Source of the DNA: Vibrio sp. FE10
Lineage (GTDB): Bacteria; Pseudomonadota; Gammaproteobacteria; Enterobacterales; Vibrionaceae
Length of the DNA: 64,000 bases
NCBI RefSeq assembly: GCF_030297155.1
Contig: NZ_AP028067.1
Location: 186,001-250,000, forward strand
Direction: 5' to 3'
Positions 25,289 to 34,057 of this stretch are shown here, piece after piece (position 1 is the first letter of the stretch; each line of letters opens with the position of its first letter). A program made the position numbers and the translations under genes. The notes beneath the pieces were generated by a model. It ran no database searches and was not told where the DNA came from. It worked only from the letters and a program-made list of their open reading frames with translations.

Positions 25289-25569
25289 TAACCCAGTGGC
25301 GCTTCACGCCTTGCCCGGCTGATCATCCAACAAACATCCTCGTAGCTGGGGTCTTCAAAGAGCTGATTTTCAAAACAGTCATCTTCGGAGCGCTTTAGTT
25401 CTTCATTCGGCCAATCGTCATAAACTTTGTCTTTATAAACCCCAGCGTCACTGCACCTATCACTAAAAAATAACGACTGGTTCGACCGAATGAGGGAATA
25501 AGCTCGGCACTCGATGCTCGCCATACCGGGTTGATACGCTGAAATAAAAAGAGAAACTATCGCCTTCAT
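25087..25569 (-). CDS. Hypothetical protein of the phage-like patch
   Basis: A 160-residue protein that I do not recognise. The first half is acidic and Ser-rich (DDWPNEELKRSEDDCFENQL), the second half predicted helical (SLRQHIALHPNLKGSLSTSL, then WLQQHEDLFCHTLHQQLIEF). ATG 25569 has a clear AAGGTG site. It is directly upstream of the amidase and in the same direction, so it is probably co-transcribed with the lysis-type genes. No membrane segment and no catalytic motif seen. Confidence 0.6.
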   Translation of the reverse strand: MKAIVSLFISAYQPGMASIECRAYSLIRSNQSLFFSDRCSDAGVYKDKVYDDWPNEELKRSEDDCFENQLFEDPSYEDVCWMISRARREAPLGYCVMYLRYVSHHTGYAKTVAASLRQHIALHPNLKGSLSTSLVTWLQQHEDLFCHTLHQQLIEFHTSR

Positions 25570-25913
25570 TAAGCACCTTATTGCTGTATGGGGAGGGCAA
25601 TGTACTGCAACATTCTTGATTGGGGTTGGCGGTAATAACGCGAAAACGGAGGAACACAGAAAAGTGAGAGATGCTTCGAAGGTTATCAGCTTAGGTGTTG
25701 TTCTTGTTGCATATCAATGAGAGCAAGCAGGAAAACACTTTTTGTTACTTTTTATCCCGCCTCATCTTCGCCCCCAATGCCTAAAAAAGTGGTGTTAATA
25801 ACTTGTTATGCAAACGAATGGCTCTAGCCAGATCTGCCCAATCGCCAAATCAAGGGTAATAGATAGATCAAGGCAATCACTAGACCAATACCAATTAACA
25901 AGGAGCGTTATCC
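25570..25913. other. Divergent region in the phage-like patch
   Basis: About 340 bases between the minus-strand hypothetical gene and the plus-strand HTH gene. No coding region is supported; it must hold divergent promoters. No repeat of the dispersed family is seen here. Confidence 0.5.
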
Positions 25914-27009
25914 ATGTGTGTTTCTCTAATACTTTCTTTCATCCCCTTAAAAACCGGGTCGCCGATCAGCAAGTTGGTGTTATTAAAATTGGCCGATAAT
26001 GCAGACGCGCGCGGCGTGTGTTTTCCATCCTTAAATTACTTAGCGCAATATTGCGAAGTATCGGTAAGAACCGTTAAACGACACGTTAACGAGCTCGAAA
26101 AAACAAGGGTTTGTGAAGCGGATAAAGCGGTTTGATGATTCAGGGCGCCAACGCAGCAATATCTATCAGCTGCGCCTACCCAGCGACAACCACATTCAGC
26201 AGGCCGATCTAGACCAAACGGATAGCAACCTAAACAACGCCAATGTAGACCTAACAGACTTACCGCCAGCCTCATTAGCATGTACGCAGAAAAAAGAGCG
26301 AGCAAAGAAAATAGAACATGCGCAGAAAACCGATCATTCAGACACCCTCCTGGGTGACTCAAGATCCAACACGGAGAGTGATCATTCGGCACTCATAATC
26401 TTTCATAAAGAACATAAAACAGACATTCCTTGTAAAACAGCCCCAGATCTTGAAACAGCCTTGTCCCTTGAAAAAGAGCCAACGATACCTCAAACCACCA
26501 CTCCCATACCCCAACAGAATGAAGCCGTGATTCACCTGCTCACCAAGGAAGGCAGCGCGCCGATTTATCATGAGTTCTACAAAATCTTAGAACACACCTA
26601 CCCAAAGTTAGATGTGCTGCAAGAACTGCATGCCATGCAAGCGTGGCTGTACATCAACCCCAATAAGCGCAAGCCCTTCGAGCACATTGGCCATTTTGTG
26701 AATGGCTGGCTAAGAAGAAGCGCCCAAGCCAAAGCGAAGCGAAACTCATCGCCGGTCTCTAAGCAAACAAGGGCGGGTAAACCAGTAAGAGCTTCTACAC
26801 CAACCAAGGCAGCTAAACTCCAAAAGGCCGCGCAAGCAATAGGTTCCGAAAAAGCCATACAGGCCACCAAGCCCATGGAACCACAACACCCCACGCCTGT
26901 TACTCAAGCCTTAACGGAATTCAAAGCCACCAGTAAAACCAATCCGTTTGAAGAGCGTATCAAGACACTCATCCAATCTAAATCGTCCGGCACGGATTCC
27001 AAGCAGTGA
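25914..27009 (+). pseudogene. Phage replication-type helix-turn-helix protein, frameshifted at an A6 run
   Basis: Two frames join into one protein of about 364 residues. The first (ATG 25914, AAGGAG upstream) gives SKLVLLKLADNADARGVCFP and an HTH (YLAQYCEVSVRTVKRHVNEL), then runs into a stop at 26135. Reading on in the next frame from the A6 run at 26098-26103 continues the expected HTH wing (EKQGFVKRIKRFDDSGRQRS). The C-terminal part has the motif AWLYINPNKRKPFEHIGHFV, then GWLRR, typical of phage O-type replication proteins. One surplus A in the A6 run explains the break. It may be a decayed gene, a sequencing error or a slippage-controlled gene. Confidence 0.7.
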
Positions 27010-27098
27010 GAATCCAGCTTTTCAGGGAAACCTTGGCTCAAGCAGCCCAATGGTTAGACAACTCCATAGCTAAGCAAAACCAGCATAAGCACATCTAA
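27006..27098 (+). CDS. Possible 30-residue peptide coupled to the HTH gene
   Basis: GTG 27006 overlaps the stop of the preceding frame (GTGA). The product (RETLAQAAQWLDNSIAKQNQ in its middle) looks amphipathic and helical. The overlap suggests translational coupling, but length and lack of homology make it tentative. Confidence 0.25.
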   Translation: MRIQLFRETLAQAAQWLDNSIAKQNQHKHI

Positions 27099-27139
27099 CA
27101 AACGTGACGAGATAAAAATAGAATGAGGGATAGGGCACC

Positions 27140-27460
27140 ATGGACTATACCAGCCTAAAAAAACTGACAACAAAAGAAAAAGTCACCATTTTAGAAAAAG
27201 AGGTAGCGCGAGTGGAAGGGCGCATTGGCGAGTTCTTGAAACTGCTTGTTAGCCACTACCCACAAGGGCTAACACGCACAGAGATTAAAGCGTTACTGGC
27301 GGTAAACAACAACCCAAGCTTCGTATCTTTGTACCGCAACGGCAATATCTTCATTGATATAGAAAAGCGTTATTGCACCACAGCACAAGAAAACCGCTAC
27401 CACATAGGGACCCAGCTTCTGCAAGACGTACAATGCTTTAGGTGGATAAACGCGTGGTGA
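27140..27460 (+). CDS. Hypothetical protein, winged-helix-like
   Basis: A 106-residue protein. The N-terminus is charged and helical (KLTTKEKVTILEKEVARVEG); the middle (YPQGLTRTEIKALLAVNNNP) resembles a helix-turn-helix, and RNGNIFIDIEKRYCTT could be the wing. No confident family. It has GGGATAGGG upstream of ATG 27140 and follows the frameshifted HTH gene on the same strand, so it belongs to the phage-like patch. It ends 22 bases before the leader of unit C. Confidence 0.5.
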   Translation: MDYTSLKKLTTKEKVTILEKEVARVEGRIGEFLKLLVSHYPQGLTRTEIKALLAVNNNPSFVSLYRNGNIFIDIEKRYCTTAQENRYHIGTQLLQDVQCFRWINAW

Positions 27461-27491
27461 GAGATTTGTCTAAATAGGGCAAATTTCAAAC

Positions 27492-27520
27492 TGGTCAATA
27501 TGCACTTACTTTGCTAGAAT
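27492..27520 (+). promoter_or_regulatory. Putative promoter of unit C with shared 15-base element
   Basis: TGGTCA (27492-27497), a 17-nt spacer and TAGAAT (27515-27520) with TGC in front. Positions 27502-27516 read GCACTTACTTTGCTA. The stretch from 27488 matches the unit A promoter at 1630 over about 30 bases with few changes. The ops core starts 86 bases after the element. Confidence 0.7.
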
Positions 27521-27584
27521 GCGCAGCAAATTAGAAACCGTATGAAAACCGCATAATAGCGAGTAAACCATCAAACCTTGCCTG

Positions 27585-27613
27585 TAGGAGCCAAACCTAA
27601 GGGCGGTAGCGTA
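27585..27613 (+). promoter_or_regulatory. JUMPStart / ops element of unit C
   Basis: TAGGAGCCAAACC then TAAGGGCGGTAGCGTA, with the ops core GGCGGTAGCGTA at 27602-27613; nearly identical to the unit A element. A leader of about 237 bases separates it from wecB. Confidence 0.92.
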
Positions 27614-27849
27614 CCCAAATGTAATGGATAGCAAGTTAAAAGTGTTCCAAGTTACTGAAAGACTGTTTTTTGTTGCCTATTGGGGCGGTTCTAAGAAAGT
27701 TAGCAAAATCTGTGTTTTATAAGGGACGGTTTAAAATAGACTGTCTAAAAATGAATAAAAAATGTCTCAGTGGCTTCAAAGAAGTTGAGACAATAAGTTT
27801 AAAAAAATCACTTCTTTTAATTTCATCAGTTGGTTGGAAACTCAATAAA

Positions 27850-28974
27850 ATGACTAAGAAAAAAATTCTTACGGTTTTTGGCACGCGTCCAGAAGCCATC
27901 AAAATGGCACCTCTTGTTCATGCTCTAGCAGCTGATGATCGCTTTGAAGCAAAGTGCTGTGTTACCGCTCAACACCGTGAGATGCTTGATCAAGTATTAG
28001 ATCTATTTGAAATCACGCCTGACTACGATTTGAATTTAATGAAAGCGGGCCAAACCCTTAACGAAGTGACCGCGCGTATTTTGTTAGAGCTTAAACCCGT
28101 ACTAGAAGAATTCAACCCCGATGTGGTTTTAGTACATGGTGATACGGCAACGACGTTTGCCGCTAGCCTAGCGGCTTACTATGAGCAAGTCGCTGTAGGA
28201 CATGTTGAAGCAGGTCTTCGTACGGGCAATATTTACTCGCCGTGGCCAGAAGAAGGTAATCGCCGTTTAACAGGAGCGTTAACCAAGTATCACTTTGCAC
28301 CGACTACAACGTCAAAAGAAAACCTGCTTAAAGAGAACTTCGATTCAGAAGATATTTCAGTAACAGGTAATACCGTAATTGATGCCTTGCTGATGGTAAA
28401 AGACAAAATTGATACAGATAAAGATCTGAACGCTACACTTGCTGCTCAGTTTCCGTTTTTAGATGAAAATAAGAAGCTCATTTTGGTAACTGGTCATCGC
28501 CGTGAAAGTTTTGGTGGTGGTTTTGAGCGTATTTGTGAATCGCTTGCTATCACAGCTAAAGCGCATCCAGAGACACAAATACTGTATCCAATGCACCTCA
28601 ACCCAAATGTGCGTGAACCTGTCAATCGCATTCTTGCTGGGATTGATAACATCCATCTTATTGAGCCTCAGCAATACTTACCATTTATCTACTTAATGAG
28701 CCGCGCGCACATTATTTTGACGGACTCGGGCGGCATTCAAGAAGAAGCCCCTTCATTAGGCAAGCCTGTATTGGTGATGCGCGATACAACAGAGCGACCA
28801 GAAGCGGTTGCTGCGGGGACGGTAAAGTTAGTAGGCACTGATGTTGGCATGATTGTTGACAATTTAAATCAGCTCCTAACGGATGAAAGCGTTTATCAAG
28901 CGATGAGTTTTGCACACAACCCATATGGTGATGGTAAAGCTTGTCAAAGAATCTTGAACGAATTAGAAAAATAA
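27850..28974 (+). CDS. wecB: UDP-N-acetylglucosamine 2-epimerase (non-hydrolysing) WecB
   Basis: A 374-residue enzyme with the opening [20 protein letters not shown], then [55 protein letters not shown] and [20 protein letters not shown]. It interconverts UDP-GlcNAc and UDP-ManNAc in the cytoplasm. The frame is open upstream to 27670, but ATG 27850 gives the normal family length (E. coli WecB 376) and begins with the conserved motif. The extra 60 codons are AT-rich and look non-coding. It is followed 17 bases later by wecC; together they supply UDP-ManNAcA for unit C. Confidence 0.96.
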   Translation: MTKKKILTVFGTRPEAIKMAPLVHALAADDRFEAKCCVTAQHREMLDQVLDLFEITPDYDLNLMKAGQTLNEVTARILLELKPVLEEFNPDVVLVHGDTATTFAASLAAYYEQVAVGHVEAGLRTGNIYSPWPEEGNRRLTGALTKYHFAPTTTSKENLLKENFDSEDISVTGNTVIDALLMVKDKIDTDKDLNATLAAQFPFLDENKKLILVTGHRRESFGGGFERICESLAITAKAHPETQILYPMHLNPNVREPVNRILAGIDNIHLIEPQQYLPFIYLMSRAHIILTDSGGIQEEAPSLGKPVLVMRDTTERPEAVAAGTVKLVGTDVGMIVDNLNQLLTDESVYQAMSFAHNPYGDGKACQRILNELEK

Positions 28975-28991
28975 AAATTTAGGAAATCAGA

Positions 28992-30257
28992 ATGTCTTTT
29001 GAAACAATTTCAGTTGTAGGCTTAGGTTACATCGGGCTGCCGACAGCAGCGATGTTTGCATCCCGTAAGAAAAAAGTAATTGGTGTTGATGTAAATCTAC
29101 ATGCAGTTGATACTATCAATCGTGGTGAGATTCACATTGTAGAACCAGATTTAGATATGTTGGTAAGCGCAGCTGTTCAACAAGGTTACTTAAAAGCAGT
29201 AACAACTCCTGAAGCAGCGGATGCTTTTTTAATTGCAGTCCCAACACCATTTCTTCCAATTGATAATGATGGTGATATTCCAAAACCTGATTTGCGTTAT
29301 ATCGAAGCAGCATCAAAAGCAATTGCGCCTGTACTTAAAAAAGGCGATTTAGTGATATTAGAATCGACATCACCAGTCGGTGCTACAGAGCAAATGGCAG
29401 AGTGGTTAAGTGAAGCACGTTCTGATTTAACATTCCCACAAACACACGGTGAAAGTGCAGATGTTAACGTTGCACATTGCCCGGAGCGCGTTTTGCCAGG
29501 CCATGTTGTTACAGAGCTTGTACAGAATGACCGTGTGATTGGTGGTATGAGTAAGCGCTGTTCAGAACGCAGTGTTGAGCTGTATAAAACTTTTGTTATG
29601 GGTGAGTGCGTTATCACCAATGCTCGAACAGCCGAAATGGCCAAACTGACAGAAAACTCATCGCGAGACGTGCAAATTGCTTTCGCAAATGAGCTCTCAA
29701 TGATTTGTGATGATCTAGATATCGATGTATGGGAGCTCATTGCTCTAGCTAACCGCCACCCTAGAGTCAGTATACTTCAGCCTGGTCCTGGTGTCGGAGG
29801 ACACTGTATTGCAGTTGACCCTTGGTTTATTGTATCTAAAACACCAGAGATGGCCAAGATTATTCACACTGCCCGTAATGTAAACGATCGTAAACCAGAA
29901 TGGGTAGTTAACAAAGTAAAACTAGCTGTGGCAGACTTTTTGAATGCCAATACCACCAAAACAGAAAAAGACGTAACAATTGCTTGTTATGGACTTGCTT
30001 TTAAGCCGGATATTGATGACCTAAGAGAAAGCCCTGCATTAAATATTGCTAAGTCTATCGTCACGATACACTCAGGCACTGTCCTTGCTATCGAGCCAAA
30101 TGTCGACAGAATTAATATTGATCGACTTAAACTTGTTACTATCGAAGAATCACTGACGATTGCAGATATTCATGTACTACTAGTCGATCATAAGCAGTTT
30201 AGAAAAATTAAGATTAATGATCCATTCATAGTAGATACTAAGGGTATCTGGAATTAG
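28992..30257 (+). CDS. wecC: UDP-N-acetyl-D-mannosamine dehydrogenase WecC
   Basis: A 421-residue enzyme of the UDP-glucose/GDP-mannose dehydrogenase family: Rossmann motif VVGLGYIGLPTAAMFA (residues 8-23), ENSSRDVQIAFANELSMICD (about 220), catalytic Cys in GPGVGGHCIAVDPWFIV (about 262), and the C-terminal NDP-binding ACYGLAFKPDIDDLRESPAL. It oxidises UDP-ManNAc to UDP-ManNAcA with NAD+. The ribosome site AGGAAATC precedes ATG 28992. GC falls towards the 3' end, where the strongly AT-rich cassette begins three bases after the stop. That position is a likely recombination boundary. Confidence 0.96.
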   Translation: MSFETISVVGLGYIGLPTAAMFASRKKKVIGVDVNLHAVDTINRGEIHIVEPDLDMLVSAAVQQGYLKAVTTPEAADAFLIAVPTPFLPIDNDGDIPKPDLRYIEAASKAIAPVLKKGDLVILESTSPVGATEQMAEWLSEARSDLTFPQTHGESADVNVAHCPERVLPGHVVTELVQNDRVIGGMSKRCSERSVELYKTFVMGECVITNARTAEMAKLTENSSRDVQIAFANELSMICDDLDIDVWELIALANRHPRVSILQPGPGVGGHCIAVDPWFIVSKTPEMAKIIHTARNVNDRKPEWVVNKVKLAVADFLNANTTKTEKDVTIACYGLAFKPDIDDLRESPALNIAKSIVTIHSGTVLAIEPNVDRINIDRLKLVTIEESLTIADIHVLLVDHKQFRKIKINDPFIVDTKGIWN

Positions 30258-30259
30258 AA

Positions 30260-31519
30260 GTGTTATATAAGTATGTATTTGGTAGCACTGCTGCTTCGCT
30301 GATAAGATTACTAGCATTCTTTATATTGATTAAAACTCTTGGAGCAGAAGAGTATGGTGTAATAGCATATTTCTTAACGATATCAATAATAGTATCTAAT
30401 GTGGCACTACTTGGTTCATATAACAGCTCTATAAGAAGAGTCATAGATAATGAAAGAAAAGCTCATGTTCTGTATTTATCTATGGTTCCAGTTGTATTTA
30501 CGATAGTGATTTTCACAGTTACTTCTTATTTTTTCGTCAGACAAAATTTTGAATTATTACTACTAATTTTTTTCTCTGAAATACTTTCAACAGTATTGTT
30601 TAGTTTTTTTTGTGCATTATTAAATACTATTAATAAGTATGAGATTTCCGCTGGTTGTCGATTATTAAATGCTATTGGTTCCTTAACCGTGAGTATCATT
30701 GTTTACGCACAAGAGTTCGATAAGGTTGAATGGGCTGTATTAAATGTTATAAATGCGATACTTTCAGCAAGTGCTGTTTTGCTATGTTTTTGTTTTTGTT
30801 ATAGGCCATTAATAGGTAAGAAAAATGAAGACTATTCAGTGAAATATCTAATCAACAACATAAGAAATAACAAGTGGGTAACAATTTCTGTTTTTTCTAG
30901 GACAGCATTTTTTCAGTCAGATAGAATTATACTAAATTTCATCCTTAATCCTGAAATTTATGGAATATATAGTATATGTATCCGGTTGATATCTTCATTT
31001 TATTTACTTATCTCAAATTTAATTCATTACTATGAGGCAGAGTTCTATAGGAAGGCCAAAGTTGGGTTTAACGAAGTAATAAAATTAAAAGATCTTGTCA
31101 CATCAAAATCAAATAAAATCGCTACGATACTAATTATTCTAAATTTTTCACTAATTGTTTTTTTGTTTTCACTATACAAATTTAATAGCGACATATTTTT
31201 TTTTCTAGGCGCCTTCATACTCAACGATTTTAACTATACAGTCTTTGTACCCATGTATATTGTGTTACTATTTTCACTGTATCCAATGAGTAAGTTTTGG
31301 ATATATCTTTATATGTTAAACGGATTAGGTTTAGAGAAGCTTAGGGCTTTAGTCTTAATGTCTCTAATATTGATTTCGTGTTTTATTGTAGGTGCAAGTT
31401 CTAGTGTCAGCTATTACTTAACACCTTTTTCAATTGTAATTAGTTATTACGTGGCATGCTATGTGATAAATAGAAGCACAATTTATTGGTATGATAATGG
31501 AAAAGTTAAGCAAGATTGA
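30260..31519 (+). CDS. wzx: Polysaccharide flippase Wzx (unit C)
   Basis: A 419-residue protein with about 12 hydrophobic segments. The N-terminus (FGSTAASLIRLLAFFILIKT, then LGAEEYGVIAYFLTISII) matches the polysaccharide-biosynthesis (Wzx/MATE-like) exporters. It starts with GTG two bases after the wecC stop. It differs from the flippase of unit A and so most likely carries a different lipid-linked repeat unit. Very AT-rich, with long T-runs. It overlaps the next gene by 29 bases. Confidence 0.85.
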   Translation: MLYKYVFGSTAASLIRLLAFFILIKTLGAEEYGVIAYFLTISIIVSNVALLGSYNSSIRRVIDNERKAHVLYLSMVPVVFTIVIFTVTSYFFVRQNFELLLLIFFSEILSTVLFSFFCALLNTINKYEISAGCRLLNAIGSLTVSIIVYAQEFDKVEWAVLNVINAILSASAVLLCFCFCYRPLIGKKNEDYSVKYLINNIRNNKWVTISVFSRTAFFQSDRIILNFILNPEIYGIYSICIRLISSFYLLISNLIHYYEAEFYRKAKVGFNEVIKLKDLVTSKSNKIATILIILNFSLIVFLFSLYKFNSDIFFFLGAFILNDFNYTVFVPMYIVLLFSLYPMSKFWIYLYMLNGLGLEKLRALVLMSLILISCFIVGASSSVSYYLTPFSIVISYYVACYVINRSTIYWYDNGKVKQD

Positions 31520-32948
31520 TATTCTTGAAAAGATTGGCGGTATTTATAAAGATAAACTTCAAAATGAAGAATATGAAGTCATTGAGATGGATCCTCTTGA
31601 TTTAATCTCTGAAGATAGATTGGATATCGTTTTAAAATTATTGTCAATACCAAGAATAATAGGGGTTAATAATTCTGAATACCTTTTTGAAATATATAAA
31701 AAGCATATTAGATGCATAACCGAAAATACATTTAGTGAAAATGGCTCCACAACAAAGCTATCATTGGATGATTTTAAGTCTGAGTTTAAACAGGTATGTG
31801 AATCGATTTCTGAAAATGGGTTTAATGATACATTATCTTTAATCCCTGTTGATGGTAATTCTTCACCAATAAATGGTGCACATCGTGTAGCTGCTGCAAT
31901 TTACTATAAAGTAAAAGTTAAAGTCGTAATTATACCAGAACTATCTGCCAAGTATGATGCAGAGTTTTTTAGAAAAAGAGGACTATGTGAAGACATTATT
32001 GAACATGCTTTTTGTAGACTGGTTGAGATCAGTCGGAAGTATGTATGTGGATTGACTTGGCCTGCATCTAAGATTACAGATACGACAATTAATTCGGTGA
32101 TAGAAGATATATGCTACCTAAAATCTTTTAACATAAATGAGAGGGGGATGCATAATATAATTTGTGAAGCTTACAGTTCTGAGCAATGGCTAGGTACACC
32201 TGAAAATAGCTATAAAGGTGCTTGGAAAAAAGCTTTACCTTGCCTTGGCGATAAAAAAAATAAAATTGTAAACTTCTTTATTATGAAAGTCGGGAACAAT
32301 GATTTAGTAGAAATCAAAGAAAATATTAGACAAGAATTTGGTATTGGAAAACATTCGGTTCACATATGTGATGATAATTTTGATTCATTGAGACTTTCAA
32401 GATATATTCTAAACCCACATTTCATCAAAATAGTTAATAAAGCTTCTCACTATAGATATAGTACTTTCATTGATAAATTGGAAAAGCTAAAAATGGAAAT
32501 CGGAAATAAAGCTATACCTGGAGACCAGTTACTTCTCGATGGAAGTACTTTATTAGGTGTTTTAGGGCTTAGAGAACCTAACGATCTTGATTTTTTGTCA
32601 TCTAGTGATTTTCAATTAAAATGTGCAGATAGTCACAATAGATACTTATACTTATATCAAAATAACATGGATGAGCTTCAAGGAAACCCTAGTAATTACG
32701 TTTACTTTTACGGTTTAAAGTTTATTGGAATATTACCATTAATTGATTTTAAGCGAAACCGTTCTGAAGCAAAAGATAATATTGACATAAGTCTCATTAA
32801 AGGGTTTGGAGAAAATAATTTATATTCAAAATTTATGGTGTTTTTTAAAAGCAAATTTTATTTTACAAAATTGAAAGTTAGAAATTTTACAGTTAAATTA
32901 ATAACATTATTTGGTTTGAAAAATATTTTAAAGTCGATTATCAAATAA
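31491..32948 (+). CDS. Putative ParB/sulfiredoxin-like domain plus nucleotidyltransferase-like domain protein
   Basis: A 485-residue soluble protein that I cannot assign to a named family. Around residues 110-140, SLIPVDGNSSPINGAHRVAA followed by an Ile/Val-rich strand resembles the ParB/Srx fold (GxHR signature). Around 345-370, LLLDGSTLLGVLGLREPNDL then DF gives GS-x12-DLD, the metal/nucleotide motif of pol-beta-type nucleotidyltransferases. Some ParB-like enzymes are ATP- or ADP-dependent serine kinases (SbnI, SerK), so a role in adding a phosphate or nucleotidyl-linked decoration to the repeat unit is conceivable, but that is inference. It overlaps the flippase by 29 bases, and 266 AT-rich bases follow. 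Confidence 0.6.
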   Translation: MIMEKLSKIDILEKIGGIYKDKLQNEEYEVIEMDPLDLISEDRLDIVLKLLSIPRIIGVNNSEYLFEIYKKHIRCITENTFSENGSTTKLSLDDFKSEFKQVCESISENGFNDTLSLIPVDGNSSPINGAHRVAAAIYYKVKVKVVIIPELSAKYDAEFFRKRGLCEDIIEHAFCRLVEISRKYVCGLTWPASKITDTTINSVIEDICYLKSFNINERGMHNIICEAYSSEQWLGTPENSYKGAWKKALPCLGDKKNKIVNFFIMKVGNNDLVEIKENIRQEFGIGKHSVHICDDNFDSLRLSRYILNPHFIKIVNKASHYRYSTFIDKLEKLKMEIGNKAIPGDQLLLDGSTLLGVLGLREPNDLDFLSSSDFQLKCADSHNRYLYLYQNNMDELQGNPSNYVYFYGLKFIGILPLIDFKRNRSEAKDNIDISLIKGFGENNLYSKFMVFFKSKFYFTKLKVRNFTVKLITLFGLKNILKSIIK

Positions 32949-33214
32949 ATTAATTTAAAATTTTCTTAAGTGAATAATTTACATTCTAATTTTATAAACA
33001 TTTATATAAGAGTAAATGGTTGGAATTTGTCTTAGATAGATTAAAAAATGTATATGATAAATTGAACTTATATATTACTAGTTATAACGTAATGAAAGCT
33101 CTTTAGGTGTTGTGAAGTGTAAAGTCTCTAGGATTTTAAGCTATATGATTAAAAAATCATATAGCTAACTGGCTTTTATATAAATACTGTGGTTGAAAGA
33201 TATAGGATAAATTT

Positions 33215-34057
33215 ATGGGTAAAGTAGTTGAAGTATCAGTAGTGTTACCTGTATATAATGCTGAGAAATATATTCATGATGCTATTGAATCGACGTTAAA
33301 TCAGACTTACAAAGATTTTGAACTAATTATTATAGACGATGGTAGTACTGACCGCTCGTTAGATATTATTAATAGTTTCGAAGATGAAAGAATAGTCGTG
33401 GTTTCACGAGATAATAAGGGCTTAGTTGCAAGCCTAAATGAAGGCGTGAGTCTTAGTAAAGGTAAATTTATTGCTCGAATGGATGCGGATGATATCAATC
33501 ATCCCAAAAGACTAGAGATACAAGTGAAGCAGTTTTCTAGCAATAAAGACTTGGTTTTGCATTGTTCAAATGTTCGTTATATTGATAGTTTTGGTGTTGT
33601 GACAGGTTTTTCTGGTGTTCCATTGTCAAATCGAGGACTAAAGAAAAAACTTAGGCGCGGAAATTGTATTTTTCACCCTTCTGTAATGTTTCTAAAAAGT
33701 GCATTTGATATTGTTGGTGGTTACGATAGGGTAGTAGATAAGTATTTTGAAGATTATATTCTTTGGCTTGATCTCAGTCGAAAGGGTGATTTTAAGTGCT
33801 CTTCAAAATCACTTCTAGATTATCGTATTTTGACTACTTCCTTATCAAGAAATCAACCTGATGCAATAAAAAAAATCTACCATAAAGTGATACGTAACTA
33901 TGGACACTATCCAGAATTACATGATGATTTCAAACTGGCTCTAACAGATACCAATATCAGTAAATTGGATGCTAAAGTTAGAGAAAATAAGTTTTTAAGT
34001 TTCTTTACGAAGTTTCCAAAAATATTAATTTTTGAAATGAGTGGTTTAATTAAGTGA
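33215..34057 (+). CDS. Family 2 glycosyltransferase (unit C)
   Basis: A 280-residue GT2 protein: EVSVVLPVYNAEKYIHDAIE, IIDDGSTDRSLDI (about 40-52), KGLVASLNEGVSLSKGKFIA and MDADDINHPKRLEIQ near residue 90. The IARMDADDI version of the motif is common in GT2 enzymes of O-antigen clusters. ATG 33215 has AGGAT upstream. It overlaps the polymerase gene by four bases (GTGA). Donor unknown. Confidence 0.9.
   Translation: MGKVVEVSVVLPVYNAEKYIHDAIESTLNQTYKDFELIIIDDGSTDRSLDIINSFEDERIVVVSRDNKGLVASLNEGVSLSKGKFIARMDADDINHPKRLEIQVKQFSSNKDLVLHCSNVRYIDSFGVVTGFSGVPLSNRGLKKKLRRGNCIFHPSVMFLKSAFDIVGGYDRVVDKYFEDYILWLDLSRKGDFKCSSKSLLDYRILTTSLSRNQPDAIKKIYHKVIRNYGHYPELHDDFKLALTDTNISKLDAKVRENKFLSFFTKFPKILIFEMSGLIK

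Noticed and set aside
27670..27849. In-frame extension of wecB by 60 codons
   Set aside because: Lies within the AT-rich leader after JUMPStart; the family start motif begins at 27850.
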